Source of the DNA: Methylomarinum vadi
GTDB lineage: Bacteria > Pseudomonadota > Gammaproteobacteria > Methylococcales > Methylomonadaceae
Direction: 5' to 3'
Assembly: GCF_000733935.1 (NCBI RefSeq)
Contig: NZ_JPON01000001.1
Coordinates: 1,782,501 to 1,846,500 of the forward strand
DNA length: 64,000 bases
The notes under the pieces were generated by a model that searched no databases, was not told the DNA's origin, and worked only from the letters and a program-made list of their open reading frames with translations. Below are positions 9,267-18,933 of this stretch, in pieces; position 1 is the first letter of the stretch; every line of letters starts with the position of its first letter. Both the position numbers and the translations under genes were made by a program.

Positions 9267-12011
9267 TTAATTCAGTCTGCCGTGGCAGTGCTTGAATTTT
9301 TTCCCCGAACCGCAAGGACAAGGTTCGTTTCGTCCCACTTTTTTGCCTTCCCTGACGAACGGTTGTTCGGACGTTTTTGGCTCTTCCTCGGCCTGCGCCT
9401 GCAGGACTTGCTCATTATCTTCTATCGGGCTGGCTTCCGCATGCTCATAATGCAGCTCCTGAGGCGCCTGGCGTTGTTCGTCAATGGCTTGCACATCCTC
9501 CTCCTGAGTGACTTGCACCTTGGCTAAAATGCCGACGACCTCGTATTTGATATGGTCCAGTAAGCTGGCAAACATCTCGAACGCTTCGCGCTTGTATTCC
9601 TGCTTGGGATCTTTTTGGGCATAGCCCCTCAAATGAATCCCTTGGCGTAATTGGTCCATCGCCGCCAAATGCTCTTTCCAGCTGTTGTCCAATACTTGGA
9701 GCATGACTGATTTTTCGAAATGCCTGAACACCTCGGGGGTGATCTTTTCTTCTTTTTCTTGACTGGCTTGTTCCATGCGGTCGACAATCAGTTGGCGCAG
9801 GTTCTCCTCATGCAGGGAATGATCCTGTTCCAACATCTCGCGCAACGCTATCTCTAAATTGAACTCCTGCTTCAAGTGGTCTTCCAAGCCTTGAATATCC
9901 CATTGTTCTTCCATCGTTTTAGGCGGGATATATTGGGTGATGACGTCATTGATGACATCGGCCCGGATAGCGGTGATCGTTTCGCTGATATCATCGGCGG
10001 CCATCAATTCATTACGACGAGCATAGATCACTTTCCGTTGATCGTTGGCGACATCATCATAAGCCAGAATTTCCTTACGAATATCGAAGTTACGGCCCTC
10101 TACCTTGCGCTGGGCATTTTCTATCGAGCGGGTTACCCAGGGATGCTCGATCGCTTCGCCCTCTTCCATGCCCAATTTCTGCATTAACCCGGCGACGCGT
10201 TCCGAAGCGAAGATCCGCATCAAATCATCTTCCAACGACAGATAAAAACGGGATGACCCCGGATCGCCCTGACGACCTGAACGACCGCGCAACTGGTTAT
10301 CGATACGACGGGATTCGTGGCGCTCCGAACCAATCACATGCAACCCGCCACTCTCCAATACGCGCTCATGCCGATCTAGCCAAGCGCCACGCACCTTTTG
10401 TTTTTGCTCCTCGGCAGCCTCTTCCCCCAGGGCTTTGAGCTCCGCTTCCAAATTGCCGCCAAGCACGATATCGGTTCCCCGGCCGGCCATATTGGTGGCG
10501 ATCGTTACGGCCCCGGGCATGCCGGCCTGCTCAATGATATGAGCTTCCCGTTCATGCTGTTTCGCGTTCAACACCTCATGCTTGATATTTTCCTTGTACA
10601 ACAAGCTCGAGATCAGCTCGGATTTTTCGATCGAAGTCGTACCGACCAGTACCGGCTGACCGCGCTGCACGCAATCTTTGATATCGGCGATGATCGCATT
10701 ATATTTTTCCCGTGCGCTCAGGAAAACCAGGTCACCCTTGTCTTCGCGAATCATCGGCCGGTGCGTCGGAATGACGACGACTTCCAGCCCATAAATTTTG
10801 TTCAGCTCGAAAGCCTCGGTATCCGCCGTTCCGGTCATGCCGGACAACTTCTCGTATAGGCGAAAATAATTTTGGAAGGTGATCGAAGCCAAAGTCTGGT
10901 TTTCATTCTGGATAGTCACTCCTTCCTTGGCTTCCACAGCCTGGTGCAGCCCTTCCGACCAGCGCCGGCCGGTCATCATGCGGCCGGTAAATTCGTCGAC
11001 AATAATGATTTCGTTGTTATGCACCACATAGTCGACATCTTTTTGAAATAACACATGGGCCCGCAACGACGCATTCAGATAATGCATCAGGCGGATATTG
11101 GCCGCATCGTACAAACTGGCGCCGTCCACCATCAAGCCATGCTCGACCATCAAGTGCTCGACACGTTCGTGGCCGGCTTCGGTCAAATAAATTTGCCTGC
11201 TTTTCTCGTCGACATAATAATCGCCCGGCATGCGTTCCTGTTTTTCCGGGTCGTCGACTTTTTCCTGCTTGGTCAGATAAGGGATGATGGCATTGGTCTT
11301 GAGATAGATATCGGTGGCATCCTCGGTCGGCCCGGAAATAATCAATGGCGTGCGGGCCTCGTCGATCAGAATCGAGTCGACCTCGTCGACGATGGCGAAA
11401 CTCAAGTCACGCTGCACCTTTTGGTCCAGATTAAAAGCCATGTTATCGCGCAAATAATCGAAACCGAATTCGTTATTGGTGCCATATGTGATATCGGCAG
11501 CATAAGCATCCTTTCGCTCCTGATGTCCCAACTCACTGACGATGACACCGGTAGTCAACCCCAAAAAATTGTACAGTTTGCCCATCCATTCGGCGTCGCG
11601 TCGAGCCAGGTAATCGTTCACCGTCACCACATGCACGCCGCGTCCTGGCAAAGCGTTGAGATAAGCGGCCAATGTCGCCATCAACGTCTTACCTTCACCG
11701 GTTTTCATCTCGGCGATCTTGCCGTCATTCAACACCATGCCGCCGATCAGCTGCACATCGAAATGGCGCATACCGAACACCCGGGTGGAAGCTTCCCTGA
11801 CGGTGGCAAATGCTTCCGGAATCAAATGGTCCAGCTTCTCACCTTGCGCGAGGCGATCGCGAAACTCCTGTGTTTTTGCTTTCAACGCGTCATCGGACAA
11901 CTTTTCGTATTCAGCGGCCAGCGCATTGACCTTTTTGACCAGCTTCCGCTTCTTCTTTACCAGCCTGTCATTACGGCTGCCAACAACATATTTAACCAGC
12001 TTACCCAGCAT
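9267..12011 (-). CDS. secA: Preprotein translocase ATPase SecA
   Basis: 914 residues, full length. Motor ATPase that drives unfolded preproteins through SecYEG. Visible: Walker A in [15 protein letters not shown]-type Walker B region [22 protein letters not shown] and the second nucleotide-binding fold with [14 protein letters not shown]. The C-terminus ends with the zinc-binding tail [14 protein letters not shown] that contacts SecB and phospholipid. The start ATG at 12011 matches the conserved [16 protein letters not shown]. Monocistronic as far as can be seen, followed by a hairpin. Confidence 0.97.
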   Translation of the reverse strand: MLGKLVKYVVGSRNDRLVKKKRKLVKKVNALAAEYEKLSDDALKAKTQEFRDRLAQGEKLDHLIPEAFATVREASTRVFGMRHFDVQLIGGMVLNDGKIAEMKTGEGKTLMATLAAYLNALPGRGVHVVTVNDYLARRDAEWMGKLYNFLGLTTGVIVSELGHQERKDAYAADITYGTNNEFGFDYLRDNMAFNLDQKVQRDLSFAIVDEVDSILIDEARTPLIISGPTEDATDIYLKTNAIIPYLTKQEKVDDPEKQERMPGDYYVDEKSRQIYLTEAGHERVEHLMVEHGLMVDGASLYDAANIRLMHYLNASLRAHVLFQKDVDYVVHNNEIIIVDEFTGRMMTGRRWSEGLHQAVEAKEGVTIQNENQTLASITFQNYFRLYEKLSGMTGTADTEAFELNKIYGLEVVVIPTHRPMIREDKGDLVFLSAREKYNAIIADIKDCVQRGQPVLVGTTSIEKSELISSLLYKENIKHEVLNAKQHEREAHIIEQAGMPGAVTIATNMAGRGTDIVLGGNLEAELKALGEEAAEEQKQKVRGAWLDRHERVLESGGLHVIGSERHESRRIDNQLRGRSGRQGDPGSSRFYLSLEDDLMRIFASERVAGLMQKLGMEEGEAIEHPWVTRSIENAQRKVEGRNFDIRKEILAYDDVANDQRKVIYARRNELMAADDISETITAIRADVINDVITQYIPPKTMEEQWDIQGLEDHLKQEFNLEIALREMLEQDHSLHEENLRQLIVDRMEQASQEKEEKITPEVFRHFEKSVMLQVLDNSWKEHLAAMDQLRQGIHLRGYAQKDPKQEYKREAFEMFASLLDHIKYEVVGILAKVQVTQEEDVQAIDEQRQAPQELHYEHAEASPIEDNEQVLQAQAEEEPKTSEQPFVREGKKVGRNEPCPCGSGKKFKHCHGRLN

Positions 12012-12352
12012 GTTTATTTCCGGTGAGAATTACTAAAAAAATCGATTCAAAATCTGTAGATTATATACTGTATCCATGCTGAGTGACTAGCCGAAAGCCG
12101 TCCTCGTCCAACTCCAAGCGACACTTTCCCCGCACAAAAACTCAAGGAACCTCTTATTATTCAACCGCATGGGATACCTCGGCATAACCCTATGCCTAAC
12201 TACAATATAAACCGGCTCTTTTCCTTTAAACAACGCGCAACAAAAAAATAAAAAAAGGGTGGCATTCAGGTAAGCTCACATGAAAAAATAGCGGTTACCA
12301 CCTTGGCCGAATCACGGCTAATGCCTGTTAACTTTCATAACCTAACAAGCCT
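12012..12352. other. Intergenic region between divergent secA and hypC
   Basis: About 340 bases, AT-rich on the hypC side. It must carry the secA and hypC promoters, but I could not pick a convincing box for either, and no FNR- or sigma-54-like site was clear. No small gene or RNA recognised. Confidence 0.5.
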
Positions 12353-12595
12353 ATGTGTTTAGCGGTTCCCGGCAAAATAATCAGCATCTCCGATGAAGAC
12401 CCCCTGTCGCGCACGGGAATCATTGATTTCTCCGGCATTTCCCGACAAATCAACCTTGCCTATCTGCCGGAAGCAGAAGTCGACGATTATGTCATCGTCC
12501 ATGCCGGTTTCGCCATCGCCGTGATCGACGAAGAAGAAGCCCGGGCCAGCCTGCAAGCCTTCCAGGAATTGGACGAACTCGGGGCACCGCAGTGA
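12353..12595 (+). CDS. hypC: [NiFe]-hydrogenase maturation chaperone HypC
   Basis: 80 residues beginning MCLAVPGKI: the Cys2 next to the initiator methionine is the essential residue of HypC/HybG chaperones, which carry the Fe(CN)2CO unit with HypD and deliver it to the hydrogenase large subunit. The stop overlaps the GTG start of hypD (GTGA). The trio hypCDE is compact, but no hydrogenase structural gene, hypA, hypB or hypF lies in the window, so the target enzyme is encoded elsewhere. Confidence 0.95.
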   Translation: MCLAVPGKIISISDEDPLSRTGIIDFSGISRQINLAYLPEAEVDDYVIVHAGFAIAVIDEEEARASLQAFQELDELGAPQ

Positions 12596-13683
12596 AATTC
12601 GTCGATGAATACCGCGACCCGCGCACCGCGCGCAAACTGGTCGACGCCATTCGCGCCGCCACTCGCCGCCCCTGGAACATCATGGAAGTGTGCGGAGGGC
12701 AGACGCACAGCATTATCAAACATGGCCTGGACCAACTATTACCGGAATCGATCAACCTCATCCATGGACCCGGTTGCCCGGTATGCGTGACGCCATTGAA
12801 ATACATCGACAAGGCGCTGGCCATCGCCGCCCAGGACAACGTCATTTTTTGCTCCTTCGGCGACATGCTGCGGGTGCCGGGGTCGCATCAGGACCTATTG
12901 AGCCTCAAGGCCCAAGGCGCCGATATCCGCATCGTTTATTCGCCGCTCGACGCTCTCAAACTGGCGCAACAAAATCCCGATCGGGACGTTGTTTTTTTCG
13001 GTGTCGGTTTTGAAACGACCGCCCCCACCACGGCAATGGCCGCCTATCAGGCACGCCAGTTAAAATTAGCGAATTTTTCTTTATTGATTTGCCACGTCCG
13101 CGTCCCCCCGGTAATGGAAGTCCTCTTGAGCTCGACCGACAACACCGTTCAAGGTTTTCTCGGCGCCGGCCATGTTTGCTCAATCATGGGCTTCCATGAA
13201 TACTTGCCTTTAGCGAAAAAATTCCGGATACCAATTGTCATCACCGGTTTCGAACCGGTCGATATACTGCAAGGCCTGTATCTCTGCATCAAGCAACTGG
13301 AAGAAAACCGCCATGAGGTGGAAAACCAGTATCAACGCATTGTCACGCAGGCGGGCAACCAGCCGGCTCAACAATTGCTGCAACAGGTTTTCGATGTCGT
13401 CGACCAAAACTGGCGGGGATTAGGCATCATTCCCCGTAGCGGGCTGACCTTGAAAGCCGATTACGCGGCCTGGAATGCCGAACAGCGCTTTCCCGTCGGC
13501 GCCATAGAAACTATCGAACCCAGCGCCTGCCGTAGCGGCGAAGTGTTACAAGGCCTGCTGAAACCGGAAGCTTGCCCCGAATTCGGCAAAAACTGCACTC
13601 CCGAACATCCATTGGGCGCCACCATGGTCTCATCCGAAGGCGCCTGCGCCGCCTATTACCGCTATCGCAGCCATAATGACTGA
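12592..13683 (+). CDS. hypD: Hydrogenase maturation Fe-S protein HypD
   Basis: 363 residues. HypD with HypC forms the scaffold on which the Fe(CN)2CO group is built. Conserved blocks: MEVCGGQTH near residue 30, [11 protein letters not shown] with its redox cysteines near residue 65, [10 protein letters not shown], and the C-terminal Fe-S cysteine region CRSGEVLQG through [12 protein letters not shown] start overlapping hypC; the 3' end overlaps hypE by eight bases. Translational coupling through the trio is therefore likely. Confidence 0.95.
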   Translation: MKFVDEYRDPRTARKLVDAIRAATRRPWNIMEVCGGQTHSIIKHGLDQLLPESINLIHGPGCPVCVTPLKYIDKALAIAAQDNVIFCSFGDMLRVPGSHQDLLSLKAQGADIRIVYSPLDALKLAQQNPDRDVVFFGVGFETTAPTTAMAAYQARQLKLANFSLLICHVRVPPVMEVLLSSTDNTVQGFLGAGHVCSIMGFHEYLPLAKKFRIPIVITGFEPVDILQGLYLCIKQLEENRHEVENQYQRIVTQAGNQPAQQLLQQVFDVVDQNWRGLGIIPRSGLTLKADYAAWNAEQRFPVGAIETIEPSACRSGEVLQGLLKPEACPEFGKNCTPEHPLGATMVSSEGACAAYYRYRSHND

Positions 13684-14722
13684 GTTTCAACTGAATTGCC
13701 CCTTGCCACTGCAATACGACCAAATCGTCATGGCCCATGGCGGCGGCGGCCGCATGATGCAGCAATTGCTGGACTCGATCATTCGACCGGCTTTCTCCAA
13801 CGATATTCTGGAACAACAGCATGACAGCGCGGTCCTCCCGCCTGCTGCCGGCCGCCTTGCATTCACCACCGACTCTTATGTCATCAAGCCGTTGTTTTTC
13901 AAAGGCGGCGACATCGGCAAATTAGCCGTTTGCGGCACCGTCAACGACCTGTCCATGAGCGGCGCCCGGCCACTTTATATCAGTTGCTCGTTCATTATCG
14001 AAGAAGGTTTCGCCATTGAAGATCTGCGACGCATTGCGCAATCGATGCGCGACACCGCCCAACAGGCTGGCGTCGATATCGTTACCGGCGACACCAAGGT
14101 TGTCGAACATGGCAAAGGCGATGGACTGTATATCAATACCGCCGGCATCGGCATCATCGAGCACGCGCAAACGATCAATCCCGGCAATATCCAAATTGGC
14201 GACGCCATTATCGTCAACAGCGACCTGGGACGCCATGGCATCGCCATCATGCTGCAGCGCGAAGGTTTGGATTTTAACAGCCCAATCGAGAGCGATTGCG
14301 CCAGCCTTACAGCCCCTATTCAAGACCTATTGGCCTCGGGCTTCGACATCCATTGCCTGCGCGACCTGACTCGCGGCGGCTTGAGCAGTTGCTTGATCGA
14401 ACTGGCCGGCTCTGCCGGCAAACAGTTCAACATCATGGAAAATAACTTACCGGTCCGTGACGAAGTCCGGAGTGCGTGCGACCTCTTGGGCTTCGACCCT
14501 CTCTACATCGCCAATGAAGGCTGTTTCGTATTATTCGTCCCGCAGGCGCAAGCGAAAGCGGCAATCGAAACGTTACAAGCCCACCCTAACAGCCGGCAAG
14601 CGCTACAAATCGGTACGGTAACGGATTTCCATTCTCAAGGGCGAGTAACCCTGCAAACCGCATTAGGAATCGATCGCGTTCTGGAATTGATTAGCGGCGA
14701 ACAACTGCCGAGGATCTGCTAG
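13676..14722 (+). CDS. hypE: Hydrogenase maturation protein HypE (carbamoyl dehydratase)
   Basis: 348 residues of the PurM/SelD-like ATPase family. HypE accepts a carbamoyl group from HypF on its C-terminal cysteine and dehydrates it to thiocyanate, the cyanide source for the hydrogenase iron. The glycine-rich N-terminal [12 protein letters not shown] and the C-terminal PRIC ending with the acceptor cysteine are both present. Overlaps hypD by eight bases (ATG at 13676). No hypF nearby although HypE requires it. Confidence 0.96.
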   Translation: MTEFQLNCPLPLQYDQIVMAHGGGGRMMQQLLDSIIRPAFSNDILEQQHDSAVLPPAAGRLAFTTDSYVIKPLFFKGGDIGKLAVCGTVNDLSMSGARPLYISCSFIIEEGFAIEDLRRIAQSMRDTAQQAGVDIVTGDTKVVEHGKGDGLYINTAGIGIIEHAQTINPGNIQIGDAIIVNSDLGRHGIAIMLQREGLDFNSPIESDCASLTAPIQDLLASGFDIHCLRDLTRGGLSSCLIELAGSAGKQFNIMENNLPVRDEVRSACDLLGFDPLYIANEGCFVLFVPQAQAKAAIETLQAHPNSRQALQIGTVTDFHSQGRVTLQTALGIDRVLELISGEQLPRIC

Positions 14723-15074
14723 CGGCGCCCTAAGTCTCCTCGCTTTATAGCCCTTATTCACGTACTCTCATGCTAATCCATGCCTTGCGGCTCGCTTGGA
14801 AAGTTATTACAAGTGGCTTCAACGCCGCCTTCCTGCTTCGGGGTTTACTTAATTTACCTTGCGCAAGGGTGCGAAACAGCGCAATCAAGGAGCGGCAATT
14901 GCGCCCGTTACGCAAAAAACGGTAAAAAAATCGCGCGTTAAAACTTACCGACACGACGACAGCCCAACATAACAATTCATTGAAAATATTAATTTTTTTT
15001 CAATCATTACAAATAGATGACAGTAATTTACACAAAAAATTACGCACTTAACAGATAGAATCTTTCTATTCTAT
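14723..15074. other. Intergenic region after hypE
   Basis: Roughly 350 bases with no gene I can support. Several A- and T-runs are present (for example around 14991-15000). A short minus-strand reading frame at 14754-14975 has no recognisable motif or ribosome binding site and was not called. Confidence 0.4.
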
Positions 15075-15102
15075 GTGACACGGCCGTCTAGCTATGTATA
15101 AT
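15075..15102 (+). promoter_or_regulatory. Putative sigma-70 promoter of the cold-shock gene
   Basis: GTGACA (15075-15080), 16-base spacer, perfect TATAAT (15097-15102). Transcription from about 15109 would give a leader of roughly 285 bases before the csp ATG. Long structured leaders are a hallmark of cspA-type mRNAs, where they act in cold-dependent translation; that role is inferred here. Confidence 0.55.
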
Positions 15103-15394
15103 GACTAACAAATATTGCTTGGTAAGAAATTGTTGCCTCAAAAGTCTTCAATCGGATCAACGTCATAGTTTTCCACTACCCGCATTATTAAACCCTGAGT
15201 TCGTAACAACATTTCGGTATAGGTTTACAGACTTCGGCCTACAGAATCGAACAAACGTTATCCTGATAAAAATTCGTTAAGCCCCATAATCTGTAAATAT
15301 CCCCGCATCAAGTCACGTACTCGGAAAAACCCAACCCCCAACCGCTTGTGAAAACAGGCACTTTATTTAGCAAGAAAATAGCAAGAGAAATATT

Positions 15395-15604
15395 ATGTCA
15401 GATCTAGTAGAAGGCACCGTAAAATGGTTTAACGATGAGAAAGGTTTCGGCTTTATCGAGCGGGAAGGCTCTAAGGATGTTTTTGTCCATTTCAGCGCCA
15501 TTAATGGCAGCGGACGTAAGACCCTGAGCGAAGGACAACGCGTTACGATGGAAGTGAGCATGGGACAAAAAGGACCACAAGCAGAAAACGTCACCCCTCT
15601 ATAA
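15395..15604 (+). CDS. Cold-shock domain protein, CspA family
   Basis: 69-residue single-stranded nucleic-acid binding protein with one OB fold. RNP1 is KGFGFI (residues about 18-23) and RNP2 is VFVHF (about 30-34). Binds RNA as a chaperone that melts secondary structure. AAGAGAAA lies before the ATG. Preceded by a long probable untranslated leader and followed by a hairpin shared with rimO on the other strand. Whether it is cold-induced or a constitutive paralogue cannot be told from the protein. Confidence 0.94.
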   Translation: MSDLVEGTVKWFNDEKGFGFIEREGSKDVFVHFSAINGSGRKTLSEGQRVTMEVSMGQKGPQAENVTPL

Positions 15605-15670
15605 CCCCCATCAAAACCAGACTGTGCCAGCGTGTGCTAGCGCCTGGATCGCAGTAATAGGTTTTAGATT

Positions 15671-15707
15671 CAAGAAAGGACAGTCAATCGAATACGATTG
15701 ACTGTCC
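15671..15707 (-). terminator. Terminator of rimO, possibly bidirectional
   Basis: Perfect 13-base arms (15678-15690 and 15695-15707) with loop AATA. On the minus strand the stem is followed by TTTCTT, fitting an intrinsic terminator for rimO, 18 bases past its stop. It also lies downstream of csp on the plus strand, where the trailing bases are less T-rich. Confidence 0.7.
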
Positions 15708-15725
15708 CTCGCCATAGACTATTTT

Positions 15726-17036
15726 CTAACGCAACTTACCCCATAAATCGTATTCGTCGGCTTCTTCGATTTCGACAGCAACGAAATCCCCAACCGACAA
15801 ATGCGTGGCGCCGTCAATAAACACTTGCCCGTCAATTTCCGGCGCGTCGGCTTTGCTCCGCGCAACCGCCCCCTCCTCGACTACTTCATCGACCAACACC
15901 GTTTCGATTTTTCCGATCCGTTGCTGCAATCTTGCCGCGCTGATTTCCGCTTGGTGCGCCATGAACCGGGCCAACCGTTCCTGCCTGACTTCATCGGGAA
16001 CCGCATCGGGCAGGGCATTCGCCGCTGCGCCCTTGACCGGAGAATAGGCAAAACAACCGACTCTATCCAGCTGCGCTTCGCTTAAAAACTGCAGCAATTC
16101 TTCGAATTCCTGCTCGGTCTCCCCCGGGAATCCGACAATAAACGTACTCCTCAACGTAATATCGGGACAAACTCGGCGCCAGGCCCGAATTCTTTCCAGA
16201 TTATTTTCCGCGGCCGCCGGCCGTTTCATTAACTTGAGGATGCGGCTGTTGGCATGCTGAAACGGAATATCCAGATAAGGCAGAATTTTGCCCTCCGCCA
16301 TTAGAGGAATGACCTCGTCGACATGGGGATAAGGGTAGACATAATGCATTCTGACCCAAATACCCAACTCACCCAGCGCATCGGCCAAATCATAAAATTG
16401 CGTTTTAACCTGTCGCCCCCTCCATTCACGGCTCTGATATTTAAGATCCAAACCGTAGGCACTGGTATCCTGCGACACCACAAGCAGCTCCTTGACACCA
16501 GCTTCCGCCAAACGTTCGGCTTCCCGCAAGATATCATCCACCGGCCGACTGACCAAATCTCCGCGCATGGAAGGAATAATGCAAAACGTGCAGCGATGAT
16601 TACAACCTTCCGAGATTTTCAAATAGGCGTAATGCTTGGGCGTTAATTTAATCCCTTGCGGCGGGATCAGACTGGTGAACGGATGATGGGCCGGCGGCAA
16701 ATGTTCATGAACGGCATCGACCACTTCATCGGTAGCATGAGCGCCGGTGATTTTCAACACCTGCGGATGGCGCGCCAGAATTTCGTCCTGCCTGGCCCCC
16801 AAGCATCCCGTTACGATCACCTTCCCGTTTTCCGCCAGCGCCTCTCCGATGCTATCCAGCGACTCCTCGACCGCAGCATCGATGAAGCCGCACGTATTGA
16901 CGATCACCAGATCCGACTCTTGATAACTGGGCGAAACCTGATAGCCTTCCATGCGCAATCGGGTCAAAATCTGTTCACTGTCGACCAAGGCCTTCGGACA
17001 ACCGAGGCTGATAAATCCGACGCGGGGATTACTCAT
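15726..17036 (-). CDS. rimO: Ribosomal protein S12 methylthiotransferase RimO
   Basis: 436-residue radical-SAM methylthiotransferase that adds a methylthio group to Asp88 (E. coli numbering) of ribosomal protein S12. Domains in order: N-terminal UPF0004 with cluster cysteines ([26 protein letters not shown]), radical-SAM core with [15 protein letters not shown], and the C-terminal TRAM domain ending DLWGKL. The N-terminal SLGCPKxxVDSE distinguishes RimO from the tRNA enzyme MiaB. Transcribed toward the csp terminator; lies downstream of tusE but separated by a terminator. Confidence 0.95.
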   Translation of the reverse strand: MSNPRVGFISLGCPKALVDSEQILTRLRMEGYQVSPSYQESDLVIVNTCGFIDAAVEESLDSIGEALAENGKVIVTGCLGARQDEILARHPQVLKITGAHATDEVVDAVHEHLPPAHHPFTSLIPPQGIKLTPKHYAYLKISEGCNHRCTFCIIPSMRGDLVSRPVDDILREAERLAEAGVKELLVVSQDTSAYGLDLKYQSREWRGRQVKTQFYDLADALGELGIWVRMHYVYPYPHVDEVIPLMAEGKILPYLDIPFQHANSRILKLMKRPAAAENNLERIRAWRRVCPDITLRSTFIVGFPGETEQEFEELLQFLSEAQLDRVGCFAYSPVKGAAANALPDAVPDEVRQERLARFMAHQAEISAARLQQRIGKIETVLVDEVVEEGAVARSKADAPEIDGQVFIDGATHLSVGDFVAVEIEEADEYDLWGKLR

Positions 17037-17054
17037 AAATACATCTCAAATAAG

Positions 17055-17082
17055 TAAAAACCGCTTATTTTACCTCAAGCGG
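17055..17082 (-). terminator. Intrinsic terminator of the sugE-tusB-tusE unit
   Basis: Arms CCGCTT and AAGCGG (17061-17066, 17077-17082) followed on the minus strand by a five-T run (17056-17060). Located about 90 bases past the tusE stop and before rimO. Confidence 0.7.
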
Positions 17083-17172
17083 CAACCTGCACATTAATTA
17101 AACAGACTTCACGGCTAAATTCGCACCGAGGGCGGCGCTCCTAAGGAACAAATATACTCCAACTCCAACCAC

Positions 17173-17505
17173 TCACAAACAGGTAGGCGGTTTAGGCAAA
17201 CCGGCGCATTTACAAGCGAATTTGAGGGGGCCTTCCGGAAACAACTTATGCAGATAGCGGCTATTGCCTTTATCCTCGCCTAATTCGTTTCGGATTGCCT
17301 TGGTGAAAACACGGGCGTTAGGCAAATGCTTGAAGCGTTGATAATAATCGCGAATAAAAAATAGAATTTCCCAATGCGCGTCGCTGATTTCGATGTCATT
17401 TCGTTGCGCGATGGCTTGGGCCACCTTCTCGTTCCACTGCCGCCAATCGCATAAAAAACCTTCTTCGGTCGTTTCCAGTTCGACACCGTCGACCATCAAT
17501 ACCAT
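17173..17505 (-). CDS. tusE: TusE/DsrC-family sulfur-relay protein with both C-terminal cysteines
   Basis: 110 residues. DsrC/TusE proteins carry persulfide sulfur on a flexible C-terminal arm. The tail reads CKCAGLPKPPTCL: the penultimate cysteine (CysA) and a second cysteine 11 positions earlier (CysB) are both present, plus an extra cysteine between them. CysB is the residue that marks DsrC proper, whereas E. coli TusE lacks it. Start at 17505 is supported by AAGGTGAG upstream; the 5' end overlaps tusB by ten bases. In E. coli, TusE takes sulfur from TusBCD to MnmA for tRNA 2-thiouridine. Only tusB is present here, so the relay is incomplete locally. Confidence 0.88.
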   Translation of the reverse strand: MVLMVDGVELETTEEGFLCDWRQWNEKVAQAIAQRNDIEISDAHWEILFFIRDYYQRFKHLPNARVFTKAIRNELGEDKGNSRYLHKLFPEGPLKFACKCAGLPKPPTCL

Positions 17506-17789
17506 GTTTTGCTCACCTTGTTGGCCACCGACAATTCGACCAATCCTTGGTAATCGATTATTCCTATTCCTTCTATCAACTGCTCCGGCTTGATACCATT
17601 AACTTCCATATCGTCTTGCAAAACATACAATCGGCAATTGTTTTCCAGTAAACGCTGGAGCCGTTCTTGCAAAACATGTCCTGCCATGACGTTCCATATG
17701 GCGCGCTGTTGAAAAACCACGGCGTCGCCGGCATCGATGCGTGCCAAGACGGCACTCTCGATCGGCGCCTGTACGATCAAATGCAGCAT
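17496..17789 (-). CDS. tusB: TusB/DsrH-family sulfur-relay subunit
   Basis: 97 residues from an ATG at 17789 whose first base overlaps the sugE stop (TAATG). The N-terminus MLHLIVQAP followed by ARIDAGDAVVFQQRAIW matches the DsrH/TusB fold, a DsrE-like Rossmann domain that normally forms a heterohexamer with TusC and TusD. No cysteine sits in the position expected of a sulfur carrier; the single cysteine is in NNCRLYVLQDD. tusC and tusD are absent from the cluster. Family assignment is by overall pattern, moderately sure. Confidence 0.75.
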   Translation of the reverse strand: MLHLIVQAPIESAVLARIDAGDAVVFQQRAIWNVMAGHVLQERLQRLLENNCRLYVLQDDMEVNGIKPEQLIEGIGIIDYQGLVELSVANKVSKTWY

Positions 17790-18109
17790 TATTCTACATG
17801 CGTCAGTTTTAAACCGACGATACCGATAATGATCATCATGATGGAGGCCAAGCGCACCAATTCGGCGGATTCCTTGAATAAAATAATGCCCAGGATCGCG
17901 ACACCGACCGCGCCCATTCCGGTCCAAACCGCATAAGCGGTGCCGACAGGCAGCGTTTTCAGCGATAACATCAGCAGATAGAAACTCGCGCCACCGGAAA
18001 TCATGGTGACGATACTGGGCCATAAGCGCGTAAAGCCCTCGTTATATTTAAGACTCAAGGCAAATATAATTTCCGAACAACCGGCAATGAACAATAATAA
18101 CCACCCCAT
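17789..18109 (-). CDS. sugE: Small multidrug resistance transporter, guanidinium exporter (Gdx/SugE) type
   Basis: 106 residues with four membrane helices, the usual SMR length. The proton/substrate glutamate is E13, and the Gdx binding-site residues S42, Y59 and W62 are present in LPVGTAYAVWTG. Position 16, usually Trp in Gdx, is Phe here. These residues favour the guanidinium exporter subtype over the broad-specificity EmrE subtype. First gene of an overlapping unit with tusB and tusE. I looked for a guanidine riboswitch in the short upstream region shared with ycgR and saw none. Confidence 0.85.
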   Translation of the reverse strand: MGWLLLFIAGCSEIIFALSLKYNEGFTRLWPSIVTMISGGASFYLLMLSLKTLPVGTAYAVWTGMGAVGVAILGIILFKESAELVRLASIMMIIIGIVGLKLTHVE

Positions 18110-18198
18110 CGATTAACAACCTTTTTAAATCATGCAACAAAAAGGTAAATATTTTACAATACCGGGCTGGTCTGCATGTAATATATTTGCTTATCTCT

Positions 18199-18933
18199 AT
18201 GGATACCGATTCCGCTTTTTTCGTCAACAATCCGAAGCGCATACATAGCTATCTGAGCCATTTATTGAAAAAGAAATGCCTGCTTTCGGCGCATTTTGGC
18301 GACAACAACGATTCCTTCATTACCACGATTGTCGATATCGATCCGAAAAAAAATTTGCTGATCCTAGATTACGGCCCCAAGGAATACTTGAACAAACTAT
18401 TGCTGAAATCCGAGCACAAGGAATTTCGCACGGAATTAGACGGCATCAAGGTGGCTTTCAGCGCCGATAAAATCGCCAAGACCCGCATTGATGGCCATGC
18501 CGTATTTACCATGCCCATTCCCGATGCCATATTTTGGATGCAGCGAAGAAAATTCTATCGCCTCAAGGTTCCCCTCGCTCATAACAGTTATTGCGCAATC
18601 GGGTTCACTAATGAAGAAGACAATAGCGAAAAAATCATCCGCTTCAAACTCATGGATATCAGCATTTCCGGTTTCGCCATCATCAACGAACAGCTGAAGC
18701 TGTCCAAGGATCTAATCCCCACCGCGGAATTCGAAAATTGTACATTACATTTGCACGACGGCGAGGAAGAAAATGTTTCCTTCGTCATCAAAAACAAATT
18801 CAACCTGAATCCGGACAAACCCGACAAAGGGCAACGCATCGGCTGTGAATTTACCGAGATAACGCCGCTATTCGAGTCGCACATCCAGCGCTACATGCAG
18901 AATATCGAGCGGGAACTGAGAACAGTTCTTTAA
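18199..18933 (+). CDS. ycgR: Flagellar brake protein YcgR (PilZ domain)
   Basis: 244 residues from the ATG at 18199; an in-frame TTG four codons earlier is also possible, and neither has a strong ribosome binding site. The N-terminal YcgR domain is followed by a PilZ domain with the c-di-GMP motifs RRKFYR (around residues 115-120) and DISISG. When bound to c-di-GMP, YcgR docks on the flagellar motor and slows it. Its place beside the flagellar genes supports this role. Convergent with flgL; the stop codons overlap by four bases. Confidence 0.9.
   Translation: MDTDSAFFVNNPKRIHSYLSHLLKKKCLLSAHFGDNNDSFITTIVDIDPKKNLLILDYGPKEYLNKLLLKSEHKEFRTELDGIKVAFSADKIAKTRIDGHAVFTMPIPDAIFWMQRRKFYRLKVPLAHNSYCAIGFTNEEDNSEKIIRFKLMDISISGFAIINEQLKLSKDLIPTAEFENCTLHLHDGEEENVSFVIKNKFNLNPDKPDKGQRIGCEFTEITPLFESHIQRYMQNIERELRTVL

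Noticed and set aside
14754-14975. 73-codon minus-strand frame after hypE
   Set aside because: No ribosome binding site or family pattern; Arg- and Ser-rich as expected of chance frames in non-coding DNA.
18110-18198. Guanidine riboswitch before sugE
   Set aside because: The upstream region is under 90 bases, AT-rich, and shows no conserved stems of guanidine riboswitch classes that I could recognise.
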